Below, one piece after another: positions 55,513-64,000 of a DNA stretch of 64,000 nucleotides. Origin of the DNA: Halorhabdus rudnickae (GTDB taxonomy: Archaea > Halobacteriota > Halobacteria > Halobacteriales > Haloarculaceae). Numbering within the stretch: position 1 is the stretch's first letter; each line of letters opens with the position of its first letter. The translations under genes and the position numbers were made by a program. The stretch is taken from the NCBI RefSeq assembly GCF_900880625.1, contig NZ_CAAHFB010000001.1:2046001-2110000 (forward strand), in the 5' to 3' direction. The notes under the pieces are model-generated. The model was not told the DNA's origin, did no database searches, and worked only from the letters and a program-made list of their open reading frames with translations.

Positions 55513-56055
55513 TCAATCGGTCGGCTGACCTACAGGCTGTTGCTCGCCGAATTCCCGATCCACTTCCTGCGGGTTCGGCACGGCGTCGAATATCGTCTGT
55601 GTATAGAGCGCCAGATCGAATTCTGGATAGGTGTGGTAGGTTTCGTAGCCGCCCGCCTGGATGTTGACCGTCGTCGCGGCATCATCCCCGAACCAGTAGG
55701 CGAGGTCGAACGACGCGTCGGCGGGAAACGCTGACAGGGGCCGTCGCTCGATAATCGTTTCACAGTGGAGGGCGTCCGTCTCATACCCAAGGCTGGTGGT
55801 TGCCTCGTTGCACTCGCGGTTGTCGTCCTGTTGTGGGCCGTCCAAACGGATCGTTTCGACGGCCTTGGCCGCCACCGGCTCACAGGAGGACAGCTCATGA
55901 AAGTCATACGCCGGTGCGCTGATGTAATGTGAACTCCCGACGACGCGGAACCGAAACGTCGTCCCGAGAAACCGGGTCGTTAGTGAATCAAAGACTCGTA
56001 GGTCCGTCGAGGGTGGCTCGGCACTGTGGACGAACTGGAGGGTGGATCGGGTCAT
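55513..56055 (-). CDS. DUF2617 family protein
   Basis: 180 residues, no membrane helix. TLQFVHSAEPPSTDLRVF, LGTTFRFRVVGSSHYIS and LALYTQTIF resemble DUF2617, which is known to lie next to membrane-bound spermidine-synthase-like genes. That is what is found here: 4-nt overlap with the SpeE-like gene upstream. ATG at 56055. Function unknown. Confidence 0.7.
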   Translation of the reverse strand: MTRSTLQFVHSAEPPSTDLRVFDSLTTRFLGTTFRFRVVGSSHYISAPAYDFHELSSCEPVAAKAVETIRLDGPQQDDNRECNEATTSLGYETDALHCETIIERRPLSAFPADASFDLAYWFGDDAATTVNIQAGGYETYHTYPEFDLALYTQTIFDAVPNPQEVDREFGEQQPVGQPTD

Positions 56056-57785
56056 TTCTCGACGATGATGTCGTAGTTTGGATTGAAGACGCTGTTCGGG
56101 TCGACACCGCGATACCGCGTCAGGAACTGCCAATTCCAGCCGTCGTACTGTTCGGCTGTGGCGTCGAGATACGCACTTCGCGCACGCGAGAGGTCGGGTG
56201 TCGGTGTCGTGTCGTCCGAGAGGAGATAGAACCGTTCACCTCGCTCGCGCTCGCTGTCGCCGTCGAAGTCTTCGTAGACGGAGTAGGGTAGATGGCGGTC
56301 GAACCCGGCCGCCCTGAGAGTATTCACGAAGGACTTGTGATGCTGGCCGTGGAAATACGGTGAGTACGCCCAGGTGACGGCAATACCGTCCTCGGTGAGA
56401 TGGCGCTTCACCAGGCGGTAGAATTCCGTCGAGTACAGCCGCATGGAATCGTCCGAGCGCACACCCGGAACGTCCAGAATGACGAGATCGTAACGGTCGT
56501 CGGTCCGCCGCAGGTACGTGAACGCGTCGCCGACGGTCGTGTTCAACCGATCGTACGTCTCTGCGCCGTCGTTGAACTGCCCCAGGTACTGGTGATTGCG
56601 GGCCATCTGCATGAACGTCCCGTCGATGTCGACCTGATCGATGCTGACGCCGTACTCTTCTAGATGGTCGACGGCGATGTAGTCGCCACCGCCGACGAGG
56701 AGCACGTCCACCGATGTCGGATCTTCGAACGTACTCATCGGCACGTCGACCAGTCCGCTGTGATAGGAGTCGACCCAGCTGTCACACAGCTGTATCGCCT
56801 GATCGAGCCGCAGACAGGTTTCGCTTTTTTGCCGGCCGGTGATCGTCCGTTCATAGCGGGTAACTCGCTGGTATGGCGTCCGTGTAAACGACTCGACGGC
56901 CACCTCGGCCTGACCCGGGCGATATTCGCTCTCGATTTGATCACCGATGTACGCGCCGGTCACGGCCCGATCGACCGCGCCGGCGTTGACGACCAGCCCC
57001 GCGTAGGCCCCGGTCAACAGCAATCCGACAACCAGCAGCGGCCGCCAACTTCCCGGGTTGCCGCTCGCACCGAAGTCAGTTCGACTGTCGCTCGCTGTCC
57101 AGGACCGTCCCCACAACACCCACCCTGCGAACGTAAGCGCCCCAAGGGCATTGAGTAGGCCGAGCACGAGTACCGTCACTACCAGGCCATACGCCGGAAA
57201 CAACACCAGGGCGTAGACGACAGTCCCCGCGAGACTCCCGAGGTAGTCGACGCCGAGCACTTCCGAGAACGACTCGTGGTTGGCGTCGGATACGTCGAAA
57301 CATACTCCCAGCACCCGTCGGACAACCGACCGGGGATAGATCCGACCGAGCGCGGCGAAGATCGTCTGTTCGCGGTCGGCCAGGAGTTCGTTCAACAGCG
57401 GAATTTCGAACCCGGAGAGCACGCCGACTAGCAGGATCGGCACGTGGGCCGCCACGAGCGTGATCGCCGGCTTGCCCGCGAATACTACATCCGGGAACGA
57501 ATTTAGCAGGATTATGATGCCTGCACCCGCGGGTCCGGCGACTGCGAGGTACACTTCCGTCCGCAGGAAGTTCTCGACCGGGTCATCCAGATGTGTCGAG
57601 AGCAGTGCCCCCACCCCGAGCGAGAACAGGTAGAGTCCAATCGTGATCGAGTACCGCAGCACAGTCCCGCCATAGAAGACGGTCAACAGCTCCGAGTAGA
57701 CGAGCTCGTACGCGATCGAACAGAACGCGACCACGAACGTCAGCCCGAGCGTGACGCGCCTGTCCGTCACTACCCTGCGAACCAT
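56052..57785 (-). CDS. Membrane-fused spermidine-synthase-like protein
   Basis: 577 residues. N-terminal half: seven or more helices beginning LTFVVAFCSIAYELVYSELLT. C-terminal half: aminopropyltransferase/methyltransferase fold with DVLLVGGGDYIAVDHL, DQVDIDGTFMQMARN, GDAFTYLRR and YDLVILDVPGVRS (Asp of the catalytic loop). Likely transfers an aminopropyl or a methyl group, or senses SAM-type cofactors; substrate unknown. ATG 57785 chosen; GTG at 57794 possible. Co-translated with DUF2617. Confidence 0.82.
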   Translation of the reverse strand: MVRRVVTDRRVTLGLTFVVAFCSIAYELVYSELLTVFYGGTVLRYSITIGLYLFSLGVGALLSTHLDDPVENFLRTEVYLAVAGPAGAGIIILLNSFPDVVFAGKPAITLVAAHVPILLVGVLSGFEIPLLNELLADREQTIFAALGRIYPRSVVRRVLGVCFDVSDANHESFSEVLGVDYLGSLAGTVVYALVLFPAYGLVVTVLVLGLLNALGALTFAGWVLWGRSWTASDSRTDFGASGNPGSWRPLLVVGLLLTGAYAGLVVNAGAVDRAVTGAYIGDQIESEYRPGQAEVAVESFTRTPYQRVTRYERTITGRQKSETCLRLDQAIQLCDSWVDSYHSGLVDVPMSTFEDPTSVDVLLVGGGDYIAVDHLEEYGVSIDQVDIDGTFMQMARNHQYLGQFNDGAETYDRLNTTVGDAFTYLRRTDDRYDLVILDVPGVRSDDSMRLYSTEFYRLVKRHLTEDGIAVTWAYSPYFHGQHHKSFVNTLRAAGFDRHLPYSVYEDFDGDSERERGERFYLLSDDTTPTPDLSRARSAYLDATAEQYDGWNWQFLTRYRGVDPNSVFNPNYDIIVEK

Positions 57786-57914
57786 CAGTGGCACCCTTCT
57801 GCTGTGGTTGACATCTCTCTTTCGTTGATCGCGAGACTCGTGACCGGGGACTTTCGGATCCGGACTTCTGACTGCGGCTCTGCCTCCACCGTCGTGGCGG
57901 TTACCAAAATCTTC

Positions 57915-58628
57915 TCACACACGCGGGGCAACGTACCAGGCCTTATCGACTTCCGTCCCCAACTCCTTGTCGACCTCGAAGTCGACGCTCTGCCACTCGA
58001 AATCCAGCCCGGTATTTTCCGCGTTCAATTCCGTCCCGACGCGGTACCACCCCTCACGGACGTTCCCGGCAGGCGAAATCTCGGAGAGGTCCACGGTCTT
58101 TGTCGCGCCATCGGAGACGTTTTCCCAGGTTCGATCCCAGCTGACGTTTCCCGGGCCCGGTCCGGGTGGATCCTGTTCGTATGCAGCGTCGCTTCCGAGG
58201 TACGCAACTCCTAAGGTTGCGATTGTCGCCGGGTACGTCCTGAGTTCGTCCTCGTGATCATCTCGCCAGGAACGGTGCCCGCTGCCATGCCAGATCGCCC
58301 ACCGACCATGGCGGTGGTGGCTCGGTGCGTTCTTATATCCGCCACTTCCCCGGGCGCCCTTTCCTTTTGCCCCTCGTGCGACGCCGATCGGGAGCCCAGC
58401 CGAGACCATTCCGACGATGCCAGCGTTCTGGGTCGGCTCTTTCCGGGACTCGACCCGTGGATTCGAATCGATATCGATCGTCATCTGTGTGTCGTCAACG
58501 GCGACATCCTCGAACAGCCACGCCTTCCTCGCCGGTGGCTCCGTCGACCCCAACAGCCCACTACAGCCTGCGATCCCACCACTGAGCGCGAGTGCCCCAG
58601 TTCCTCGAAGGAACGTGCGTCGATGCAT
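57915..58628 (-). CDS. Tat lipoprotein, unknown function
   Basis: 237 residues. Signal MHRRTFLRGTGALALSGGIAGC (RR, lipobox Cys at 22). The exported part has a Gly/Lys/His-rich centre (GAKGKGARGSGGYKNAP, then SHHRHGRWAIWHGSGHRSW) and acidic beta-rich flanks. The His/Trp section could bind metal. ATG at 58628 used, GTG two codons upstream possible. Same strand as the SpeE-like gene, about 130 nt upstream. Confidence 0.78.
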   Translation of the reverse strand: MHRRTFLRGTGALALSGGIAGCSGLLGSTEPPARKAWLFEDVAVDDTQMTIDIDSNPRVESRKEPTQNAGIVGMVSAGLPIGVARGAKGKGARGSGGYKNAPSHHRHGRWAIWHGSGHRSWRDDHEDELRTYPATIATLGVAYLGSDAAYEQDPPGPGPGNVSWDRTWENVSDGATKTVDLSEISPAGNVREGWYRVGTELNAENTGLDFEWQSVDFEVDKELGTEVDKAWYVAPRV

Positions 58629-58918
58629 ATTCACGGTGCATTGTCCAATGAATAATGAATCTTCGTATTCCGGCCCCGTCCTGACTCATCGTGATTACTG
58701 TAGCGATTTACCGCGACGACTGCACAACTGCGTGCGGTCGATGTGGAACAGACCAACAGTATTCACTATCAGTCGGGTATCGGTCGGGACCAGCCTGATC
58801 TGGCAGGTCGGGCCAACCGACCGATACCAGCCTACCCGATCGGACACTCAGGCCGATAAGAGATGTCTGCCTTTCAAGTGCCGGCTTCCGAACGTTGAGA
58901 CAATTCGGAGCTTCGAAG
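58629..58918. promoter_or_regulatory. Divergent promoter region with 12-bp inverted repeat
   Basis: Between the lipoprotein and the 58919 gene. Arms ggtatcggtcgg (58776-58787) and ccgaccgatacc (58817-58828) are perfectly complementary over 12 bp with 29 nt between, and sit in the space where both promoters must be. A regulator operator or cruciform is plausible. Confidence 0.5.
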
Positions 58919-59878
58919 ATGACCAACTGGAACGCACCGACAGACCGCTATTCGGGCGACGTTCGCCTCTCGGGTATCGAGCAGACGCCGGCGGGACTCC
59001 GCGGAGCCGAAGATGTCTTCGTCGGACCCGATAGCGTTGCTGGGACGCTATATATCGAAGATGCCGAGTACGTGTTTACTGATGTTCCCGCCACCGGAAC
59101 CACGGCCGGGGAGCCGACCGTCCAGCAGGCGATCGCTGGCGATCTGGAAGACGGCTATGTTGAAAACGTTTCGGGCGATGTCGTTATCCGTGATGTCGAA
59201 GACGTTTTCGTCGCCCACGATGCTACCGACAGCCTCGACGCCTCTGGGGCCGAACAGGTGTTTCACGACAGCACTGCGACACCCACGGCCGGGTCCGACG
59301 GGTTCGACGTGACGCTGACGGGATGGGAACACTCCCGGGAGACACGAGACCCACGGAACGGGGTCTTGATTCGCGGGGCAAAAAACAAGATCCGCGTCCG
59401 GGAGACAACACAGGATTTGACGGTCTCTGTGATCGGCTGGGGTAACGAGGTCCACATTACGGGAACAAATGCCGAGGTGACGGTCTGCTTCGTCGGGCGG
59501 GACAATCGAGTGCAAGTCGGTCCGTACCTCTCGTCGTCGACGGCGGTTGACAGTGGATATGACAACCAGATCGAGGCTGCTCCCATTCCGCCGGAAGCGG
59601 TCATCGAAACGTCGAAATCCGAGGCCGTCGACGACGCAACCTTTGGCCGTCACAAACTAATCTGGCAGGAACCCGCCGACAAAGACTGGTGTCCCAACTG
59701 CGGCGGCGAGGCCGATGCCGTCGTTGCACGTCGGCAGAAAGACGCCTTCTTCCTGTTCGGGGCGGCGATCTGGAGCTACGACGATGGCGGTGTCTCTTAT
59801 GAGTGTGAATCCTGCAGTCCCCACGCCGTTGGCCCGACTTCTCTCTCGGAGGACACACGTCGGAATGTACTCCGATAA
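58919..59878 (+). CDS. Beta-repeat (DUF3060/bactofilin-like) and zinc-ribbon protein
   Basis: 319 residues. Residues about 10-235 are short beta units around GAEDVFVGPDSVAG, DAEYVFTDV, VIRDVEDVFVAHD, GAKNKIRVRE, WGNEVHITGTNAEV and GRDNRVQVGP, typical of a beta-helix of the DUF3060/bactofilin sort. C-terminal zinc ribbon DWCPNCGGEADAV and ECESC. No signal peptide, so cytoplasmic. ATG at 58919. Divergent from the SpeE-like cluster. Confidence 0.75.
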   Translation: MTNWNAPTDRYSGDVRLSGIEQTPAGLRGAEDVFVGPDSVAGTLYIEDAEYVFTDVPATGTTAGEPTVQQAIAGDLEDGYVENVSGDVVIRDVEDVFVAHDATDSLDASGAEQVFHDSTATPTAGSDGFDVTLTGWEHSRETRDPRNGVLIRGAKNKIRVRETTQDLTVSVIGWGNEVHITGTNAEVTVCFVGRDNRVQVGPYLSSSTAVDSGYDNQIEAAPIPPEAVIETSKSEAVDDATFGRHKLIWQEPADKDWCPNCGGEADAVVARRQKDAFFLFGAAIWSYDDGGVSYECESCSPHAVGPTSLSEDTRRNVLR

Positions 59879-60021
59879 GCGACTCCACGACCCGAAAGCT
59901 GTCTATCACGTCCTGCCGTCGAGTCGGTTCCGAACAGAGCTTGTCCTCGCCGATCCGTTTGTTTCTCTGTGCCACGCTTGCCGGCCTTGATCCCGGAATG
60001 GCCGTCGCGTTCCCTCTCATC

Positions 60022-60698
60022 TAGCGCTGGTGCTGTTCGTCACCGAGCTCGTCCCCGTAGACGTGACTGCGATCGGGATTATAGTGTCTTTGCTGGTCGT
60101 CAAGCCAGTCTCGACGATATTCGTCGACTGGGGACAGCTCGCCGACCCGGTGTACGCCCTCCGTACGCCCGGAAGCGAAGTGACGGCCGTCGAGTGCGGA
60201 CTCAGCGGGTTCGCCAGCGTGGCGACGATATCCGTTCTGGTGATGTTCATCCCCAGCGCAGGCATCCGGCGGACCGGCGCGATCCAGATCCTCGGCCGGA
60301 AAGTCGGAGCGTTCACCGGCGATGACGAGACCCGACAACCCGGGGCGACGGTCGGGATCGTCGCTGTCGAGCTCTCGCTTCCGCCGATCGGCGTCCTGGG
60401 ATTGATCTACATCGTGACGGCGTTCTGACGAACGTCATCTCGCACATCGCAAGCATGGTATTGATGATACTCGTCGCTGTCGAGGCTGCCGTGGTTCTCG
60501 GGGCTAACTCTTTGTCGTTGTGCTGTCTGTGACCTTCGCCGCCTCGACCGGCTTCATGACGCCGATTGGCTACCAGACGAACCTCTTCGTCTACGGACCG
60601 GGCGGCTACGAGTTCGGATTTACGTGCGGACGGGCGCGCCACTGCAAGCGATCTTCGTCGTCACCACGCTGGGGATTGCCGCATTCTGGGGCCTGTGA
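60022..60698 (+). pseudogene. Broken SLC13-type anion permease
   Basis: Pieces of a DASS/SLC13 permease can be followed across three frames: LFVTELVPVDVTAIGII, LSGFASVATISVLVMFIPSAG, GRKVGAFTGDDETRQPGATVG, then a large internal loss to TNVISHIASMVLMILVAVEA, a frameshift, [20 protein letters not shown], another shift and [20 protein letters not shown] before TGA at 60696. Only about 230 of the usual 580 or more codons remain. Confidence 0.78.
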
Positions 60699-60949
60699 GA
60701 GACTGCATTCGTTCCGGATGGGCCCTTCAGACCGATTACTCGATCCCGATACGAACCCCGACTTCAATGTCCGATGATAGCGGCGGTTAAAGATTCTTTA
60801 TGTCCATTATAAATAATATATCTGGTAGGACTCATGCTGCCTTTGTATTGTGGTATTCAGAAAAATTGTAAAATACTAGTTATGAATGAGATCCCATAAT
60901 CTGGGGAAAATCAGTACGCTTTTGAGGCAGTATACTTTATGTAGATAAA
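60699..60949 (+). promoter_or_regulatory. AT-rich upstream region of glucan phosphorylase
   Basis: About 250 bases, markedly AT-rich from 60785 on. Candidate TATA elements are tataaataatatat (about 60808-60822) and gtatactttatg (60931-60942); the latter lies only some 15 nt before the ATG, so the former or a different start may be used. Confidence 0.35.
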
Positions 60950-62656
60950 ATGAATTCTCCGACAGGGAATTCCGACGTGCGAGGCCGAATCGCGTATTAC
61001 ACGATGGAGATCGGGATTGAGAACGACCTGCACACCTACAGTGGCGGGCTCGGTGTGCTCGCGGGAGATACGATCCGATCGTTCGCCGACCTGGGTGTCG
61101 ACGGTGTCTGTGTCACGCCGCTCAACGAGGAGGGCTACTGTAAACAGACTCTCGAGGAGGATGGGTCACAGATCAGTGATCCGGACCCGTGGCCGGTTGA
61201 GGAGCATGCTGAGCCTCTCGACGTCGAGGTGACGGTCGAGATTTATGGCCGCGACGTAACCGTGACGGCCTGGCGCTACGATGTCGTCTCCGAGCAGAGC
61301 GAGGAGACTGTGCCAGTGATCTTCCTCGATACGGACGTCGAGGATAACGACGACGACGCTCGACAGTACACCAAGCGGCTGTACGCGCCGGGGCACGGTG
61401 AAGATTTCACCCTCGCCCAGGAACTCGTCCTCGGGGTCGGCGGGACCCGAATTCTCGACGAACTCGGCTTCGAGGTCGACACCTATCACATGAACGAGGG
61501 CCATGCCGCCTTCCTCACTGCCGAGTTGCTCGCCCGCAACGACATGGACGCCGAGGCGGTTCGCGAGCAGTGCGTCTTCACGACGCATACGCCCGTCGAG
61601 GCCGGCCACGACGAATTCGACTGGGGCATGGTCGAGGAGATGGTCACCGATCCCGTCGCCCCCGACGAGCTGCGGCCGTTCAGCCACGAGGCGGGGCTGA
61701 ACATGTCGCTGCTCGCGTTGAATCTCTCGTCGCACGCCAACAGCGTCGCCAAGAAGCACCAGGAAGTCTCACAGACCATGTTCCCGGACTTCGAGATCGA
61801 CGCGATCACCAACGGCGTCCACGTCCCCTATTGGATCGGCGATGCCTTCGGCGACCTCTACGACGAGCACATCACGGGCTGGCGGGCCAATCCCTACAAG
61901 TTCAAGCACGCGACGGTGCTCCCTGACGAGGAACTGTGGGACGCCCACCAGACACAGAAGCGCGAGACCATCGAGTTCATCAACGAACGCGAGGGGTCGG
62001 ATCTCGATCCCGAGACATTGACGATCGGCTTTGCCCGGCGGGCGGCCCCCTACAAGCGGGCAAACCTGGTCTTCTACAACAACGATCGGCTCCGGCACAT
62101 CGCCGAGAACGTCGGGGACATCCAGCTGGTCTTCGCCGGGAAGGCCTTCCCCGGCGACGAGAACGGCGAGCAGAAGATCCGGGACATCTTCCACAACGCC
62201 TGGCAGCTCAACGACGTCATCGAAACCCAGTACGTCGAGGATTACGATATGGAGGTCGGCGCGAAGCTGACCGCGGGCGTCGACGTCTGGCTCAACAATC
62301 CCCGTCGGCCCCTCGAAGCCTGTGGCACCTCCGGCATGAAAGCCGCCTACAACGGCATCCCGCAACTCGGGACGCTCGATGGCTGGTGGGTCGAGGGACA
62401 CATCGAGGGCGAAACGGGCTGGAAGATCGGCCCGGCCCCCGAAGAGAGCACGCCCGACCAAACCACCGACGAGGAGGAAACCCGCCAGGACGCGATGGCG
62501 CTGTACAACCAACTCGAGAACGAGGTCATCCCGACCTACTACGAGGATCGCGAGCAGTGGATCAAGATGATGCGCCAGACGATCGCGTTCAACGGTCCCT
62601 ACTACCACACCCGCCGGATGGTCCGGGAGTACCTCCTGGACGCCTACACGCAGTAG
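60950..62656 (+). CDS. glgP: Alpha-glucan phosphorylase (GT35, short form)
   Basis: 568 residues. Releases glucose-1-phosphate from glycogen, starch or maltodextrin. IAYYTMEIGIENDLHTYSGGLGVLAGD is the N-terminal signature of short phosphorylases; THTPVEAGHDEF, ITNGVHVPYWI, GFARRAAPYKRANL and the PLP site ACGTSGMKAAYNGI (Lys) follow. Its maltodextrin partner malQ lies 0.8 kb downstream. Confidence 0.93.
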   Translation: MNSPTGNSDVRGRIAYYTMEIGIENDLHTYSGGLGVLAGDTIRSFADLGVDGVCVTPLNEEGYCKQTLEEDGSQISDPDPWPVEEHAEPLDVEVTVEIYGRDVTVTAWRYDVVSEQSEETVPVIFLDTDVEDNDDDARQYTKRLYAPGHGEDFTLAQELVLGVGGTRILDELGFEVDTYHMNEGHAAFLTAELLARNDMDAEAVREQCVFTTHTPVEAGHDEFDWGMVEEMVTDPVAPDELRPFSHEAGLNMSLLALNLSSHANSVAKKHQEVSQTMFPDFEIDAITNGVHVPYWIGDAFGDLYDEHITGWRANPYKFKHATVLPDEELWDAHQTQKRETIEFINEREGSDLDPETLTIGFARRAAPYKRANLVFYNNDRLRHIAENVGDIQLVFAGKAFPGDENGEQKIRDIFHNAWQLNDVIETQYVEDYDMEVGAKLTAGVDVWLNNPRRPLEACGTSGMKAAYNGIPQLGTLDGWWVEGHIEGETGWKIGPAPEESTPDQTTDEEETRQDAMALYNQLENEVIPTYYEDREQWIKMMRQTIAFNGPYYHTRRMVREYLLDAYTQ

Positions 62657-62879
62657 CAGACCGACCGAGGTTGCGTGCGGAGACGGATCGCAGTTGGGTG
62701 AAATGGCGGACCAACGCAATTTTCAAAGACACGTCGCGGTTGGGTGAGAAGACAAGTCGAGGTTGACTGGTTTCGGAGTTCTGGTCTGTTTCCGGCCACG
62801 AGATAGAACACTCTGGACGGCCAAACGATCGAAATCCTGCGTCTCGGGCCAGCCGATAGGCGCCCCCGTCTCAGGGACG

Positions 62880-63115
62880 CATTTCGAGGGTCGTGAGATC
62901 GGTTCCGACGGCGTCGTCGCTCCCGCTTGGAAGTTTCAGGTCGTCGGATGGGTGTTGCTCGGAATCGAGGATTCCGGACACCTGCGTATCGAGACCGGGT
63001 TTCTGTGGGTCCTCCGACCAGTTGAGCACGACCAGCACGCACAGGTCGCCCCGCGTTCGCGTGTAGGCGTAGCTCTGTTCGTCCTCGGGGAGGAGCAGGT
63101 CGTACCGCCTCGATG
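62880..63115 (-). pseudogene. C-terminal fragment of a GH13 alpha-glucosidase
   Basis: The frame reads YDLLLPEDEQSYAYTRTRGD, then LCVLVVLNWSEDPQKPGLDT and LKLPSGSDDAVGTDLTTLEMRP, the C-terminal beta domain of oligo-1,6-glucosidase or alpha-glucosidase, ending at TGA where LRPWEA would be expected. The barrel is missing, so the gene is dead. Confidence 0.65.
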
Positions 63116-63126
63116 AGCACCGGGGT

Positions 63127-63261
63127 CTAGAACCCGACTTCCATGCACCCTTCCCTGTAGTGTGCGCCGAGGCGGGCGATGGCCCCCTTTGCGGCCTGAG
63201 GGGCTGTCGTGTCGATCGACCACTCCGGCGTGCCACTCCAGAAGTCGCTTGGTCTCCTGTT
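63127..63261 (-). pseudogene. C-terminal fragment of an unidentified gene
   Basis: Immediately upstream of the glucosidase piece, another frame reads PSDFWSGTPEWSIDTTAPQA and AKGAIARLGAHYREGCMEVG before TAG at 63127. This looks like a genuine C-terminus but I do not recognise the family. Without start and with neighbouring debris it is a remnant. Confidence 0.4.
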
Positions 63262-63473
63262 CTAGGAGAGTGATAGAGTTCTGTTTCATTGAGTAATACT
63301 CCTGTTGTAAATATATTTTCGGCGACAACATAAGCGTCGTGGTGGATAGAAATTCACCCGTCTAGTGTGGTCAATCTCCTCGGAACCCGTATTTCAGTGG
63401 TGTCAATATATTTCGCTTCGACACGTCGTCGGCATGTCCTACATTGAAGTTCTCCCCGGACAAACCACCGAAT

Positions 63474-64000
63474 ATGTCCTTCGAAAGACAAAGCGGCGTC
63501 TTCCTGCATGTATCGTCGCTCCCCAGTCCTGACGGGATCGGAACACTCGGCGGACCGGCCCGCGAATTCGTCGATTTTCTCGTCGATGGCGAGCAGTCTC
63601 TCTGGCAGACCTGTCCGATCGGCCCGACTGACCCGGGCCAGGGCAACTCGCCGTATTCCGCGTATTCGGCACGCGCCGGCAATCCGCTGTTTATCGAACT
63701 CGATCCGCTGGTCGAAGCGGGCTGGCTTGAGGACCCCGAGCGGCCCACCTTCGACGACCGCGAAGTCGAATTCGAGCGCATCCGCCCGTTCAAGCAGCGT
63801 GCGCTCCGTGATGCCTTCGCAGGCTTTCAAGACGGTGCCGACGAAGACGAACGGGCGGCCTTCGAGTCCTTCCGGAGTGAGAACGCCGAGTGGCTCGACG
63901 ATTACGCGCTTTTCCGGGCGCTTTCGGACCACTTCGAGGCTGACACCTGGATGGACTGGCCCGACGACATAAAGTTTCGCGACCCCGATGCTCTTGAGCA
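63474..64000 (+). CDS. malQ: 4-alpha-glucanotransferase (GH77), partial at window end
   Basis: The first 175 codons are visible. RQSGVFLHVSSLPSPDGIGTLGGPA opens the GH77 barrel and WQTCPIGPTDPGQGNSPYSAYSARAGNPLFIELDPL is the amylomaltase signature. It transfers maltodextrin segments between chains and feeds the glucan phosphorylase. No stop before the window end. ATG at 63474. Confidence 0.92.
   Translation, partial: MSFERQSGVFLHVSSLPSPDGIGTLGGPAREFVDFLVDGEQSLWQTCPIGPTDPGQGNSPYSAYSARAGNPLFIELDPLVEAGWLEDPERPTFDDREVEFERIRPFKQRALRDAFAGFQDGADEDERAAFESFRSENAEWLDDYALFRALSDHFEADTWMDWPDDIKFRDPDALE

Larger units (their letters stand above)
62657..63473. other. Gene-debris stretch between glgP and malQ
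   Basis: About 820 bases with no intact gene. It holds the two fragments listed here, and near 63290-63310 an AT-rich patch (tgttgtaaatatatttt) that may be an old or current promoter. A repeated motif (cggttgggtga) occurs at 62690-62700 and 62739-62749 within a short imperfect duplication. Confidence 0.55.

Overview
The window is from a halophilic archaeon (class Halobacteria). It is GC-rich, the proteins are strongly acidic, starts are often leaderless or 4-base overlapped, there are Tat signals with lipobox cysteines, and the 23S-5S-tRNA-Cys rRNA tail is of the haloarchaeal type. Starch-degrading genes plus a bifunctional FBP aldolase/phosphatase would suit a polysaccharide-using genus such as Halorhabdus, but that is inference.

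Layout. 1-3700: 3' part of an rRNA operon (23S partial, 5S, terminator, tRNA-Cys) with a duplicated piece of the tRNA T-arm. 3700-14350: housekeeping and transport genes (MFS permease, Cas4-like protein, Sua5, Cys-free redoxin with coupled glutaredoxin, CNNM/CorC protein, PiT transporter, upp, an HTH-PIN pair, an IMPACT protein with a PIN remnant behind it). 14400-18350: a likely iron-related envelope operon (Tp34-like Tat lipoprotein, DyP-like Tat protein, membrane proteins). 18350-25800: methyltransferase, secreted alpha-amylase, APC permease with UspA, then an AT-rich insert bounded by a 36-bp direct repeat of the permease 5' end and carrying an unusual Tat-exported protein. 26000-36200: FBP aldolase/phosphatase, an RHH-nucleotidyltransferase fusion, a second PiT transporter, Hef, dolichol-kinase-like protein, glyS and a four-CBS protein. 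36300-39600: a SerA-like protein that has lost its active site, and thrC. 39640-39900: a run of eight or nine different hairpins. 39921-48662: a nine-gene arginine operon (argG-H-X-C-B-D-E-F order) in which the expected LysW/ArgW carrier gene is not visible. 48986-53223: small membrane protein, 2H phosphoesterase, site-2 protease, Ski2-like helicase. 53218-59878: a pentapeptide-repeat protein fused to a K+-channel pore, next to DUF2617, a membrane spermidine-synthase-like protein, a Tat lipoprotein and a beta-repeat/zinc-ribbon protein. 59900-64000: alpha-glucan phosphorylase and 4-alpha-glucanotransferase set among pseudogene debris (SLC13 permease, glycosidase).

Working together: secreted amylase, glucan phosphorylase and MalQ form a starch/maltodextrin route; FBP aldolase/phosphatase serves gluconeogenesis; the arg cluster builds arginine by the carrier-protein route. 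Several proteins (SerA-like, DyP-like, redoxin) keep a fold but lack key catalytic residues, and at least six broken genes are readable.
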